Origin: Conus ventricosus
Taxonomy: Eukaryota; Mollusca; Gastropoda; Neogastropoda; Conidae
Assembly: GCA_018398815.1 (NCBI GenBank)
Contig: CM031600.1
Span: forward strand, 46,530,115-46,594,114
DNA length: 64,000 bases
Direction: 5' to 3'
The position numbers and the translations under genes are program-made. This document shows, piece by piece, positions 11,523-22,460 of the stretch (positions within the stretch are counted from its first letter, which is position 1; every line of letters starts with the position of its first letter). The notes under the pieces were generated by a model. It saw only the letters and a program-made list of their open reading frames with translations, had not been told where the DNA came from and made no database searches.

Positions 11523-12141
11523 TCTCTCGGCCTGCCGTCCAAGCAAGATAAGTCTTGTGCTCTGTCTCGTTTGCTTATTTGTTGTGGCTTGCTCGCTTCA
11601 CCCTTTTACTCTTGTAGCCGGTGGGGCTTTGGTTTGGTGCACTTTATTAACCTATTTAACCGCGCCATCCTCGCCTTTGTGCCTTTGTCTCGGCACTCGC
11701 GACTCGCCTTCCGTTCTTTCGATCTTCGAAAGTACGACCTCTTGATCTGCCCACTGGTGCGCATTTATTTGTACCAAATTTATCACTGGTAAACGATCTC
11801 CTCTCTACTAACTGGTGCACATTTAATAGTACCTCCTTAGCATTATTACAGGGTTTACACCAGGGGTATTTACTCTTGTGCGCCATTGCGCGTCACTCTT
11901 GACGATCGATCCCTTCCCGGTCAATCGATCCGCCATCTTCGATTGTGCCACGCCGGTTGCCGTCTCCGCCATGTTGCCTGACCTCACACCCCTTTGTTCA
12001 GCGGTACTCGGCTTCCCCGGGCTCATTTTCCTGCACCTTATTTATCATTATTACAGGTATAGAGATTGTCTTGCGATCTCTTGATCTACCAACTTGTGCA
12101 CACTTAGTAGTACCCCTTAGTAACATTAGTTATTCTATCAC

Positions 12142-14174
12142 ATGTTTCTCGCGTTTGTGCTTTCTTCTCGGCACTCGCGTTTTCATCTTCATTTACCGCA
12201 CTCCCAGTGCCCCTCACGAGGTGGTTCGAGCTCTTTTCTATCCCTCGATCCCCCTCTTTGTCTCCTCTTTGCGATCGTGCGTTCCGTGATTGTCTCGCCA
12301 CCAGTGCCCAACATGGTGAAGGACATTAACGGGTCGAGCCGCTCCTCTGTTCGGGAGTCGCTCCCTTGCCCCGGAGGAACCCGCGTGTCGATTCCAGGGG
12401 ACAATCCGCTCGCACCTATGATGAGCGTACGGCCGGTGTGGAGGAGGGTTCCGCGCAGGGACGCGCGACCATCGTTACGATACCTCCTCTGCCCGTCCGG
12501 CGGACACACGATCGTTGCGTTCGGAAGCGAACAGGCAATCGGCCTTTATTGCCAACGGTTTTCTTTCTATACTGTAGAAATCCAAAGGCAAGGCTCCCCT
12601 GAAAGGACCTGCCCATTCAAAATCTTCCCGCTCCCTGGCCAAATCGCCTGTTCGCCTTCGGTCGCACACAGAGACTCTCCTATCAGGCTGCGTCCGCGAC
12701 CCTGGGCCCCCCGGGGAACCTTACCGAGGCGCGGACCGGCACGGGTGACGACTCGCGGCGGAATCACCGCCCGTCACTCGATCAGATGAGACTTGTGGCG
12801 TTAGCTTGCCCCCCATTTACCGTCACGCTGTCCACATCACGCTCTCCCCAACCGTGTCCGAGTGCAGCCACCACTCGGACACGAGGAGCGTCATCACTCC
12901 GGTGGAGGAGTTGTGGGCAGTCTTTGGTGGGTCTCCCCCACTGACCACAACTCCGGGTCAGGACGCAGGCATCGACCAGGTCGGATCTGCGCCCTCCCCC
13001 CCGACGGTCGAACCACCCGATCGACTGTCGCACTTTCCCCTAGGGGTACAGGACGTTGGGGAGCGGACTTCTTTCGCTCCCCTATTGGGCAACGTCCACA
13101 GTCCCGTTCCTCCGGGGGGAGGATCGACCAGCGGGACTAGGGGTAACCTTTGGTCCCTTGAGGTGGTCTCGTCACTGCAGCCTTCCCAGTCCGCTTCCAC
13201 GCGGCCCAGGGGCTCGGCTACCATGCCACCCACCGGCCACCCTGCCATGCAGGGGGCCGGCATGGACCGCACCCGGGAGACGCAGGAGGCAGTGGTCTCC
13301 CCGGGGCGGGTTACGAGAGAGCTCGCCTTCTCGCTACCCACCCCATGGTGCCCCAGGTTACCCGGGGTCCCCGAGGGAAACCCTGCCCCAGGGCGCCACA
13401 GCCCTGCGTACTCCCCGGGGACCGGTGGCTCCATGCCCCGAGAGGAACCAGTGGCTTGGGGCTGACACCCATTCTGACTCCATCTCCGGTCGCATGTGGC
13501 ATCCGGCTTCTTTCAGCTGGATCGACCTGGGTCCCCCTCCCTCTCGGGCGCTGTCCGATCGGCGATCCCTAGTCTGCCTGCCGAGTATGGAGCCACCAGG
13601 GACCCGTCCTCGTATTCCCCTACTACCCATACGAGGGCGGGACTCCCACGCACCCTGTCCTGGCCCCCTAAAGGTGGATCTGAACATCCCTTTCAGGAAC
13701 ACTGACCCACAGCCTGAGGACGGGGGTTGAGGGCTCCTCCCCCAGTCTGGTGACTTTTCCACCTTGGAAAGCTGGCGCCCAGATCTTGTTGTTAAGGAAT
13801 CCCCTCCCTCTGACAACATTTTCTCCTTTGCCATTACGCCGGGTTCCCCCCTGCCCAGCTATCACGGCCAAGGATAGTCGCCCCCCAGACCCTCATCCCC
13901 TTGTGGGACAGATCGGCATCTTTCGCCAGGGGTGCACAGGCCGTCCCTCCGCCGGGGAATTGACTTCTTGTCAGCCCCTAACGCAGCTCCAGTAGGATTT
14001 TCCTCAAGGACTACGGCACTGCCTCTGTGTCTTCAAAACGCTGACGACACTGAGACAGACTCTAGCTTTTTTGGCGACCCCCTGATGCGCTTCTTATTCA
14101 CAAGATATCGCATCACCTTTCGGCTGCGGCGGACAGCGCAGCCAGGAGTCACTTTAACTGCCTGTTGGCAGTGA
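12142..14174 (+). pseudogene. DIRS-1 gag-like region
   Basis: GC-rich sequence with overlapping open stretches in several plus frames (for example 12142-12789 and 12806-13465), rich in Pro, Arg and Ser, ahead of the RT/RNase H part. Position within the element and composition suggest gag. I see no conserved motif, and no single frame spans it. Confidence 0.45.
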
Positions 14175-14929
14175 GAGATGCTGTACTATCACAGGCCAAT
14201 CTCTCAGGCCGTGCTGTCACGGTCCAACCCCTCCCAGGCGCTCAAGTCGGCCTTGCGGTTGCATCCCGGGCAGGACCAGTCGCTGTTCGGCTGCTATTCG
14301 ACTGCGATACCAGGAGACTGACTCCCCACTCAAAACCTATCCCAGGCAGTCACCTGCCCACACCGCACGGCCCGCCAAACGCCCTAATATCCCCTCTCTG
14401 CCAGCAGACACGGTCCCGGAGGTAACTGGGGGAGTCGCCCGTGGGGACTCCATCCTTATACTCCTATTTCAAGACGCTACTACGTCTGTTGCAAGATCGG
14501 GGTTCCAGTAGAACTGGAAGCAGTCTGTACTTGCACTGAAATCTGCTCGCAATGGGTTCCGACAAACGGCCCTAGCCTAGCAGACGACGCTCGCATTGAA
14601 GTATTGATTTTTCTCAAGGTCTCGTCCTAGTTTCCCATAGTCTCGTTTCGCGTCAAGACGCGATACTTGCTTCCGCCATTTTCCCGTCGGTGCTCAGGCA
14701 ATCGATATGTCAGGAAAGTGTGCATTTCAGGACCTGGGGTCAAGGTAAGCAGTACTGGTTGCTAAGGATCCCCAAAACAACATTACGTTCTATGTTCAGT
14801 GTGCAAAAGATCGCCTCATTTGGCATCTATGGGCTCGAAAAACAACCACTCATGCTGACTATGGCCACACAAGCGCATGGCTCAGTATCTTTTTACACGC
14901 GCGTTCGTGTTCCAGTCTTTTCAAGCTGA

Positions 14930-15830
14930 TGGGTAGGGAGAGTGACACTAGTTCAACCTCTACACTACCCCTCCAACTCGGGCTCCCACTCAGGCCTGGC
15001 CCAATCCCACACCTCCAAACTACTACACCTTTGTTCCCCTCTGGGGTTCGTCACCAACCCCTCCAAATGCGAGCTCTCGCCCAGTCAGCGATTCACCTCT
15101 CTGGGCATGAGCTTCGACACCACCCCATTTGGGAGTCTCCCCGACCCCGGAGGGGTTCCGCTCGCCTAGTGGACCTCATCTCCCACCTTCGACTCTCTCC
15201 CCTTACTTCGGCAAGGACACTTTCGTCCCTTCTGGGGATGATGGAGTCCCTGTCTCCTTTCATTCCCCTAGGCAGAGTTCCCAAGCGACAGCTTCAGAGG
15301 GAGTTCCGCCGTCGTTGGTCCCAGACCAACGACAGCTGGAACCAGACCATTCCCCTAGGGCCTTGGTTCGTTTGGGCCACGGGGAGTGGCTCAGCCCATC
15401 CACCCTGGCCCCCGGAGTTCCATCTCCCTCCCTTCCCAGGCCCTGGAACTTTACACAGACGCCTCCAACTCGGGCTGGGGGGCCCATTTGGAGAGCAGTC
15501 ACGCCTCGGGGTTTTGGGATCCTCTGGGCTGCTCGTCTTCACATCAACATCTTGGAACTGGAGGCGGTCAGGCTCGCCCTCCTCCAATTCCAGTCCATAG
15601 TCTCCCACCGATTCGTTCTCCTTTCACGGACAACACTTCGGTAGCTTGTTACATCAACAAAGGGGGGGGGGGGGGGGGGGGGGGCACACTCCATCGCCTC
15701 TCCCTCCATACAGAGGCCCTCCTCCACTGGTGTCACATGCAGGGGGTCACCCTTCGCGCGAGACACATAGCAGGGACACACAATATTTCCCGGCAGACAC
15801 TCTCAGCCTCTCCAAGTCTGTCCTCCACAC
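14930..15830 (+). pseudogene. DIRS-1 reverse transcriptase tail and RNase H (frameshifted)
   Basis: The end of the DIRS RT palm/thumb is visible as LGFVTNPSKCELSPSQRFTS followed by LGMSFDT. RNase H follows with LELYTDASNSGWGAHLE, INILELEAVRLAL, FTDNTSVACYINK and LRARHIAGTHN. These motifs lie in different frames, so several indels separate them. A G homopolymer of more than 20 bases at 15661-15684 sits inside the RNase H. The catalytic palm motifs of RT are not found upstream, so RT is truncated. Confidence 0.75.
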
Positions 15831-16240
15831 GGAATGGACCCTCAGCAGGCATACCCTAACAACCGTGTGGGAACATTGGTTCAGACCCATGATCGACCTG
15901 TTTGCCACACGGTTCAACTATCGTCTGCCAGTGTAGGTGTCTCCGGTCCCGGACCCCCGGGCTTTCTCCATCGACGCCCTATCCCTTCCCTGGTCCGGCC
16001 TCATAGCTTACGCCTTCCCTCCCTTCCCCATCCTCCACAAGGTGATCAGGAAGGCGAGACTCGAGAGACCATGGCTCATTCTCATAGCCCCGTGGTGGCC
16101 ACTCAGTCCTGGTTACCGGACCTCAAGTCCCTCACTCACGCACCCCATCTTCGGTTGAACACCAGGTGGGACATGCTCAGGCAACCCCGTTCGGGTCTCC
16201 CTCACGCCAATCCCCAGATGCTTCGCCTCCACGCCTGGCT
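15816..16240 (+). pseudogene. DIRS-1 domain after RNase H
   Basis: Reads PMIDLFATRFNYRLPV, then after an in-frame stop at about 15936, AFSIDALSLPWSGLIAYAFP, PFPILHKVIRKAR and LILIAPWWP. This IDLFAT...AFPPF...PWWP block is typical of the region between RNase H and recombinase in DIRS elements, which some authors describe as methyltransferase-like. The stop and later frame loss make it non-functional. Confidence 0.7.
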
Positions 16241-16397
16241 TCTGTGCCAGCCCGGTTGCGAGCAGCTAAATCCACCTCTCGAACGGACAGGTCCCAGTCC
16301 GTCCTCAATATCCTCTCTATCGCTGGGGCCTCTCAGGAATCCGAGACCTAGCCATGTCCTCTCGCAGAGCTAGCACAGAGTCCCTTTACATTTACAG

Positions 16398-17301
16398 ATG
16401 GAGGAAATGGGTCTCATGGTGCGAAGACAATTCTGTCTCTCACAATCGCCCCTCAATATCCAGATAGGAAATTTCCTGTCCCACCTTAACCTCTCTGCTA
16501 GCTCCATCCGGGGCTGCAGGTCGGCCATCTGCACGACCATCCGCCAAATGGGCGGACCTTCCTTGAGAATGACTTCCTTCTCAGAGAGATCTCCAGAGGG
16601 GCTGTCTTCGTGAGGCCCAATCCCCTAGAGTGTTCCCCTTTGGGACCTCTTCACTTACTTGACGTCCCCAGGAAACCCCCCTTTGAGCCTGTCTCCTCCA
16701 TTCCCTTCGACCTTCTGTCTATGAAGACTACCTTCCTCCTCGCCCTCGCTTCCGCCAGAAGGCAAGGCGAGATCCATGCCCTTAGCGGGGACCCCAGAGA
16801 CATTGCCTTCCACAGAGACGGCTCCGTCTCTCTTAAGTTCCTTCCCGAATTCCTAGCTAAGAACCAGGAACCCGGTAGTGCCTCTCCTTACCTCGTCATC
16901 TGCCCGCTGGCGGATACACTAGGGGGAGACACCTCTTCGGACATAGCCCTTTGCCCCTCTCGAGGTCTAACACACTACTGGGGAACGCTCGCGCCCCAGG
17001 CGCGTTTCGCAAAGACGTTCCCTTATTTCCATCAACCCCAGTAACACGGAAGACATCTCAGCTGGCACTGTCTCTAGGTGGCTCTCCAAGACGGTCAGAA
17101 CGGCCTATTCCAGGCATCCCAAAGGGCCTCCCCGTCTTGTCCCCCCGGGCTCATGAGCTCAGAGCGCTCGCCGCTTCGGCAGCATTCCAGCACTCTGTTC
17201 CCATGCGCCACCTCCAGGAGGCAGCCTTCTGGCCTTCGGAAAATCCCTTCATAAAATTTTATTTAAGGGACATCCGCATGACCAGGGCTGATGGTTTTTA
17301 A
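16398..17301 (+). pseudogene. DIRS-1 tyrosine recombinase
   Basis: Recombinase remnants in successive frames: an N-terminal segment (16398-16613), the core with TTFLLALASARRQGEIHALS (first catalytic Arg) in 16610-17044, and a C-terminal segment in 16951-17301 with RAHELRALA (the HxxR box) and FIKFYLRDIR (nucleophilic Tyr). The R-H-R-Y set is visible, but the reading frame changes at about 16610 and 17040. Confidence 0.8.
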
Positions 17302-17392
17302 TGGGATATCCTTTGTGGCGGCTAATGCATCCATATCGGGTAACCCCAGGACCACTAGGGCACTCGCCCTCCTCCTTTTCCTATGAATTCTG

Positions 17393-17481
17393 CTATTGTC
17401 TGACATGGTACAGTATATGACGCCAAAATGGGGAGTTTGTATTATACTCCCTGTTTGGCTAGTATACTTACCATGTCAGAC
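17393..17481 (+). repeat. DIRS-1 internal complementary region (end-to-end junction template)
   Basis: 17393-17427 is the exact complement of the left end of the element (11357-11391), and 17428-17481 is the complement of the right end. The junction CGCCAAA|ATGGGG corresponds to the two outer termini placed side by side, as used to template the circular intermediate of DIRS elements. Confidence 0.92.
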
Positions 17482-17550
17482 TCTAATTTCCCCCCCTGCC
17501 TTCCCCACTAGCGCCAAGGTTCTGGGGTTACCTTGTGCGCAGACCTCGAT

Positions 17551-17696
17551 GAATGAGGTACGGGAGGTTGACACTGGCTTCTTCCTACGGCGGAAGCGGG
17601 TGGGCATCACGTGACTGTCTTATTACGCATTAGCCACACAAAAACTTCGACCTGGCAGAGCTGACTAACTGCCGTGAATGCTATTGTCTGACATGG
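17551..17696 (-). repeat. DIRS-1 right inverted terminal repeat
   Basis: Reverse complement of the left repeat, ending ATTGTCTGACATGG. It is followed by an outer extension, 17697-17739, that reappears inverted in the internal complementary region. Confidence 0.92.
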
Positions 17697-17739
17697 TAAG
17701 TATACTAGCCAAACAGGGAGTATAATACAAACTCCCCAT

Positions 17740-18182
17740 ATTTATCTCGTTTCCATCAACATTTATAGTACAAGGGAGAGAATGAGTTCTGATAGTGTGT
17801 TCTGAAGCAATGAGGAATATTTCTGTTTTGTCTGCGTTAAGTTGTAGTCTGTTATTGTGCATCCATGACTTAATATCGGAAATGCATGCTTGAGCAGAGG
17901 AGATTATTTCATGAAGCTGACTGAGATGGGCAGAGATATACAGCTGGCTGTCATCTAAAAAGCTATGGTGAAGGAGACAGTACTGGCTGATAATGGCCGA
18001 GAGAGGCTGGGTGTACGCACAAACAAAACCGGTCCAGGACAGATCCCTGAGGGACACCAAACTGAAGTGCTCTTGCTGGAGACTTAACACCTCTCACTGA
18101 AACGGTTAGCCTGCGATCAGAGAGATATGACGAGAACCAGGAAAGGACAGAACCAGAAAGACCAAAAGAAGTGTTGAGTCTT
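17740..18182 (-). mobile_element. L2/CR1-like LINE, continuation after DIRS-1, haplotype A
   Basis: Continues the LINE RT after the DIRS-1 insertion: INNRLQLNADKTEIF-type sequence and HSFLDDSQLYIS. It ends at the contig edge and continues in contig 4 at 49001. Confidence 0.85.
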
Positions 18183-19182
18183 NNNNNNNNNNNNNNNNNN
18201 NNNNNNNNNNNNNNNNNNNNNNNNNNNNNNNNNNNNNNNNNNNNNNNNNNNNNNNNNNNNNNNNNNNNNNNNNNNNNNNNNNNNNNNNNNNNNNNNNNNN
18301 NNNNNNNNNNNNNNNNNNNNNNNNNNNNNNNNNNNNNNNNNNNNNNNNNNNNNNNNNNNNNNNNNNNNNNNNNNNNNNNNNNNNNNNNNNNNNNNNNNNN
18401 NNNNNNNNNNNNNNNNNNNNNNNNNNNNNNNNNNNNNNNNNNNNNNNNNNNNNNNNNNNNNNNNNNNNNNNNNNNNNNNNNNNNNNNNNNNNNNNNNNNN
18501 NNNNNNNNNNNNNNNNNNNNNNNNNNNNNNNNNNNNNNNNNNNNNNNNNNNNNNNNNNNNNNNNNNNNNNNNNNNNNNNNNNNNNNNNNNNNNNNNNNNN
18601 NNNNNNNNNNNNNNNNNNNNNNNNNNNNNNNNNNNNNNNNNNNNNNNNNNNNNNNNNNNNNNNNNNNNNNNNNNNNNNNNNNNNNNNNNNNNNNNNNNNN
18701 NNNNNNNNNNNNNNNNNNNNNNNNNNNNNNNNNNNNNNNNNNNNNNNNNNNNNNNNNNNNNNNNNNNNNNNNNNNNNNNNNNNNNNNNNNNNNNNNNNNN
18801 NNNNNNNNNNNNNNNNNNNNNNNNNNNNNNNNNNNNNNNNNNNNNNNNNNNNNNNNNNNNNNNNNNNNNNNNNNNNNNNNNNNNNNNNNNNNNNNNNNNN
18901 NNNNNNNNNNNNNNNNNNNNNNNNNNNNNNNNNNNNNNNNNNNNNNNNNNNNNNNNNNNNNNNNNNNNNNNNNNNNNNNNNNNNNNNNNNNNNNNNNNNN
19001 NNNNNNNNNNNNNNNNNNNNNNNNNNNNNNNNNNNNNNNNNNNNNNNNNNNNNNNNNNNNNNNNNNNNNNNNNNNNNNNNNNNNNNNNNNNNNNNNNNNN
19101 NNNNNNNNNNNNNNNNNNNNNNNNNNNNNNNNNNNNNNNNNNNNNNNNNNNNNNNNNNNNNNNNNNNNNNNNNNNNNNNNNN
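18183..19182. other. Assembly gap 1 (1000 N)
   Basis: Exactly 1000 N, so a scaffolding placeholder and not a measured distance. The last bases of contig 1 (gaagtgttgagtctt) continue, by comparison with 46501-46530, directly into the first bases of contig 4 at 49001, not into contig 2 at 19183. Confidence 0.95.
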
Positions 19183-19672
19183 AGAGTCGGCATATTACTG
19201 TTCTCTCCCTGTCTAGGAGAGGTCCGAGCCAAAGTGATGTGTTGAGAGCGCTGGCCCTCTCAATCACCAGGATCTCATTCCCCTCCGACACAGGTCGCAC
19301 TGCACGGCAAACGCGGCGGATCTTAAGGAGACCACAGAGAGAAAGGAGTGTGGAAAAGAAGACTTGAAGGGGAGACGAAGATAGAAAAGGGCCAAATAAG
19401 GAAGGCAGAAAACAAGAAAAGGAGAAAGGCGGGTTACTCTTAGTCAGGATCCTCACCCTTAGCCTATCTGACATGGGAAGCCCTACCAGGGGCATCAACT
19501 CCTTACCACGTTACGCTTAGGCCAGACAGCATCTTGGCTTTTCGGACCTAGAAGCAGTTTGAAAAAAACCAGCCTATCTCCAAGTATTGATGCCCCCGCC
19601 AGCAAAGCCTAAGGGATCACTGGACCGCGCAAGCCCTCCGACCACGACAAGGTCGCAACCCCGGAGGGTTAT
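19183..19672 (-). mobile_element. I-like element, 5' leader fragment at contig edge
   Basis: Matches 29605-30088, the 5' leader of the full-length I-like element, at high identity. It starts at the contig boundary, so its true length is unknown. It lies about 70 bp from exon 14. Confidence 0.85.
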
Positions 19673-19739
19673 GCCCAGGTTACAAAATGACAAGCATACA
19701 CTGTTATTGTATTCCGGACACAAAACCATCACTTCTTAC

Positions 19740-19770
19740 CTCTCTTGATGGTCTGAGTGGCCTGACCCAT
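19740..19770 (-). CDS. TUT4/7: TUT4/7-like gene, exon 14 (31-bp micro-exon)
   Basis: A short exon MGQATQTIKR bounded by a clean acceptor (tcccccag) and donor (AGAG|gtaaga). It follows the Gln-rich exon in phase 0 and ends in phase 1. It is inferred only from splice signals and phase. The remaining 3' exons are not in this contig, which begins at 19183 inside a retrotransposon fragment. Confidence 0.5.
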
Positions 19771-20248
19771 CTGGGGGAAAAAAACAACAACAAAAGAAGA
19801 TAAAAAAAGCAATACTTTTGAACCATTCTGATTCCTTCTCAGTCTAAGCAGATATCTTTAAACTATTTTAGGGTTGCAAAGCTAATCCTTTGGGTATCAT
19901 CCACAATTACCCCTTCACATTTCCCTCAAAAGGAGATGATCTACTGATGGAAAGATGCTCAAAGAATAATGCAGATAGTGTTTTTCTTCTTCAATAGACT
20001 GTGTGCTCACATGGGTCAATATTGATAAAGGCTGAAAACTACCAATCTTTTCAATATGCATGGCATATAGTCATGTATGTGCAGGCCCAAAGATAAACAA
20101 ATGCATCTAACATAAAACTGAATGCAAAGTGTGACTGGCCTATGAAGATGCAACATTGTATGGCCTCTTCTTTCACAATGACTTGAAGTCAACAATTCAA
20201 CCTCTTGTGTACAGATCACAGTTATAGATATTCAAAGAAAGGTCTCTC

Positions 20249-20255
<7 letters not shown>
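19771..20255. other. Intron 13, left part
   Basis: No gene or recognised repeat; AT-rich intron sequence between exons 13 and 14. Confidence 0.6.
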
Positions 20256-20293
<38 letters not shown>

Positions 20294-20348
20294 ATAGACA
20301 CAGACACATGTACACACAGTGTGTGTGCATAAACATACAAGCACAATT

Positions 20349-20395
<47 letters not shown>

Positions 20396-20712
20396 ACACA
20401 CACACACACATATACACCTAAACAAATCATACTCTTACACACAAACCAAATCACATACGCACACAAAAAGAATTTATACAGACCTAAACACACACACCAA
20501 ATCACCCACACACACATCAGTACATACACATGCACTAACACATACCAATTAACACACACAAATCACGCAACAAATTCACATACATACACACACACACACT
20601 CACACACAAATACGCACGCATGCATGCCCGCACTCATGCACGCACACACACACACACACACACATGCGCGCACACACACACACACACATACACACACACG
20701 CGCACACACCAC
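20256..20712. repeat. CT and CA microsatellites
   Basis: (CT)n at 20256-20292, then several (CA)n blocks (20350-20410, 20590-20710) ending about 30 bp from the donor of exon 13. The long ORFs here are repeat artefacts. Confidence 0.92.
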
Positions 20713-20739
20713 ACTCACATACCCATACCCTCAGCTCAC

Positions 20740-22460
20740 CTGGAAGTGGGGCAGTGAAGCCATCCCAGGTGCTGCCTGTCCCGGCAAGGCCTGACCCACG
20801 CTGACCATCCCCTGTGACATGGCTGCCATCTGCTGCTGCAGCATCTGCTGCTGCTGGAAATAGGCCAACTGCTGCTGCATGGCAAAGGCATCTGCACCTG
20901 AACTGACAACCTGGGGCCAGCTGGACACTTGACTGGCTGCATCTCCCGGAATCTGCGCGACCACTGGCTGACTGGCCTGGGACAGCAACACCATCGGCTG
21001 ACTGAACATGGGCGGCATGGGGTGTGGGGGAAGGCCAGGCACGCTGGAAGGGTGGGTGGGATGCGGCGGCTGGGAGCTGATGGAGGGAGGGGTGGGGGCT
21101 GCTGCGGTGGGGGCGTGCCCTGAGTCTGCTGCATGATGGGCAGAGGGCTGGAGCTGAGTGGCTGGCCAGGGGAGACCATCCCCTGGTAGCTGTGCACCAC
21201 AGGCGGCATAGGAGCAGGGGAGACCAGGGGGCTCTGTGCAGGCACCATCTGCACGAAGGGGGGCATGGAATGCTGCGCTGCCGAGGTGTGCTTCTGGACC
21301 AAGGCCGGCTGGAGGTGCGGAGCGCTGGGCTGAGGCTCGCTCAGGGCAGTGGGCGCGTTCTGACTGGAGGCAGCTCCCTGTGGCTGTCGGTGATCATGGG
21401 CCTTCTCAGGAGAGCTCTGGTGCCCACTCCTGTCTGGTTGGTTTTGCTGCAGCTGGACATGTTGGGGGAGGAACTGGTGATGGGAACTTGCAACTGAGGT
21501 CATGGGCTGAGGATGGGAGGTGAGGGACTGAAATCCAGGCGGAGGAGAAAGTCCACCCCCAGCCGCTGAATGCTGCATTGTTGCCGATGGAGCACCAGGG
21601 ATTCCACCTGTTGGCTTCTGCTCCTGGAACTTCTGCATAAAACTGTGCATGAACTGCTGCTGGGCTTGGTGATACTGATGCTGTGCCTGACTCTGCTGTG
21701 CCTGCTGCTGCTGCTGCAGCATCATCTGCTGCTTCTGCTGCTGGGTGGAGGTGGCTTGAAACAGAAACCTCAGAGACACCGGCTGCTTAGGATGATGCTC
21801 TGGCCTTGGGTCTGGGCCCCTTGGGGCCCCTACAGAAGGTCTTGGAGACTGGGAGGAGAACAACGCTTTCAAAGGCAATGGAGTCCTCTGCTGAGGACTA
21901 GTAGCTGGGACATTCCATGTCGAGGAAGTCTGGGGGTCTGAAGCTGAAGAAGCGATGGATATGGTGGATACTTGCCGCACGGGAGGAGACGATGGGAACA
22001 ATGACTTGACAGGTAAGGGCATCCTCTGCGGAGGACCAGGCATGTTGTGGGTGGGGGACATCATGGACACAGCTGTGGGGCCTGAAAATGGAGGGGGTGT
22101 CTGAGACACAGACAGGGAGGCAGACACTTGCTGAGGCGGCAGGCGGGATGGGAACAAGGTCTGGAGAGGTAGGGGCGTCCTTGAAACGAAGCGGGGAGGC
22201 AGCTGCCCCGGTGAGGTTGGGGACTGCGCCTGGAAGAGAGCTGTGACTGGCACCTGGGTCATTTGGGAGTCGGGGGGTCCTCTAGAGGAGTGAGAAGACC
22301 CCGACACTGGGGCACTGCTTGTGGACTGCACGGCCTTGTGGGGACTCTGTGCACCCAGTAGGGCCACCTGCTGTTCAGGGGTCAAGGCCAGTTGACTGGG
22401 ATGCAGGCCTGGTGCCAGTGGCTCTTGCTTCCGGCCTTCCTGAGGTGACAGGCTCATGGA
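20740..22460 (-). CDS. TUT4/7: TUT4/7-like gene, exon 13 (long Pro/Gln-rich tail with PLP-LF repeats)
   Basis: A 1721-bp exon with acceptor ctccttgcag and donor CAG|gtgagc. It encodes a disordered P/S/Q/V-rich segment. Exon residues about 70-234 hold five spaced copies of a PLPxxxLF-like motif. A Gln-rich block follows (MMLQQQQQAQQ, HQAQQQFMHSFMQ), and the far end is M/Q/A-rich (MQQQLAYFQQQQMLQQQ). The frame changes once, in G-rich sequence at about 21081-21113, and the last 300 bp read in another frame. The length is one base short of a multiple of three, so a single missing base would explain it. No catalytic domain is present. The tail is probably a docking or condensation region. Confidence 0.75.

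Larger units (their letters stand above)
11357..17739 (+). mobile_element. DIRS-type tyrosine-recombinase retrotransposon (DIRS-1), haplotype A only
   Basis: A 6383-bp insertion absent from copy B, where cgacag joins atttatctcg directly (about 46066). There is no target duplication, as expected for tyrosine-recombinase integration. Inverted terminal repeats are at 11376-11522 and 17551-17696. An internal complementary region at 17393-17481 joins the complements of both outer ends at 17427/17428, the hallmark of DIRS elements. Coding remnants in order: gag-like (about 12.1-14.2 kb), the tail of RT, RNase H (15.4-15.8 kb), the DIRS post-RNase H domain (15.8-16.2 kb) and the tyrosine recombinase (16.4-17.3 kb). 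All are broken by frameshifts and stops. It is inserted in an L2-like element. Confidence 0.9.

Noticed and set aside
17963..19498. Long ORFs spanning the N blocks (also at 35.7-37.1 and 47.9-49.6 kb)
   Set aside because: They exist only because the 1000-N gaps are read as open codons.
20319..20552. His/Thr and Val/Cys-rich ORFs across CA/GT tracts (also 3.3, 32.8, 43.9, 55.5, 59.1, 59.5 kb)
   Set aside because: Translations of microsatellites.
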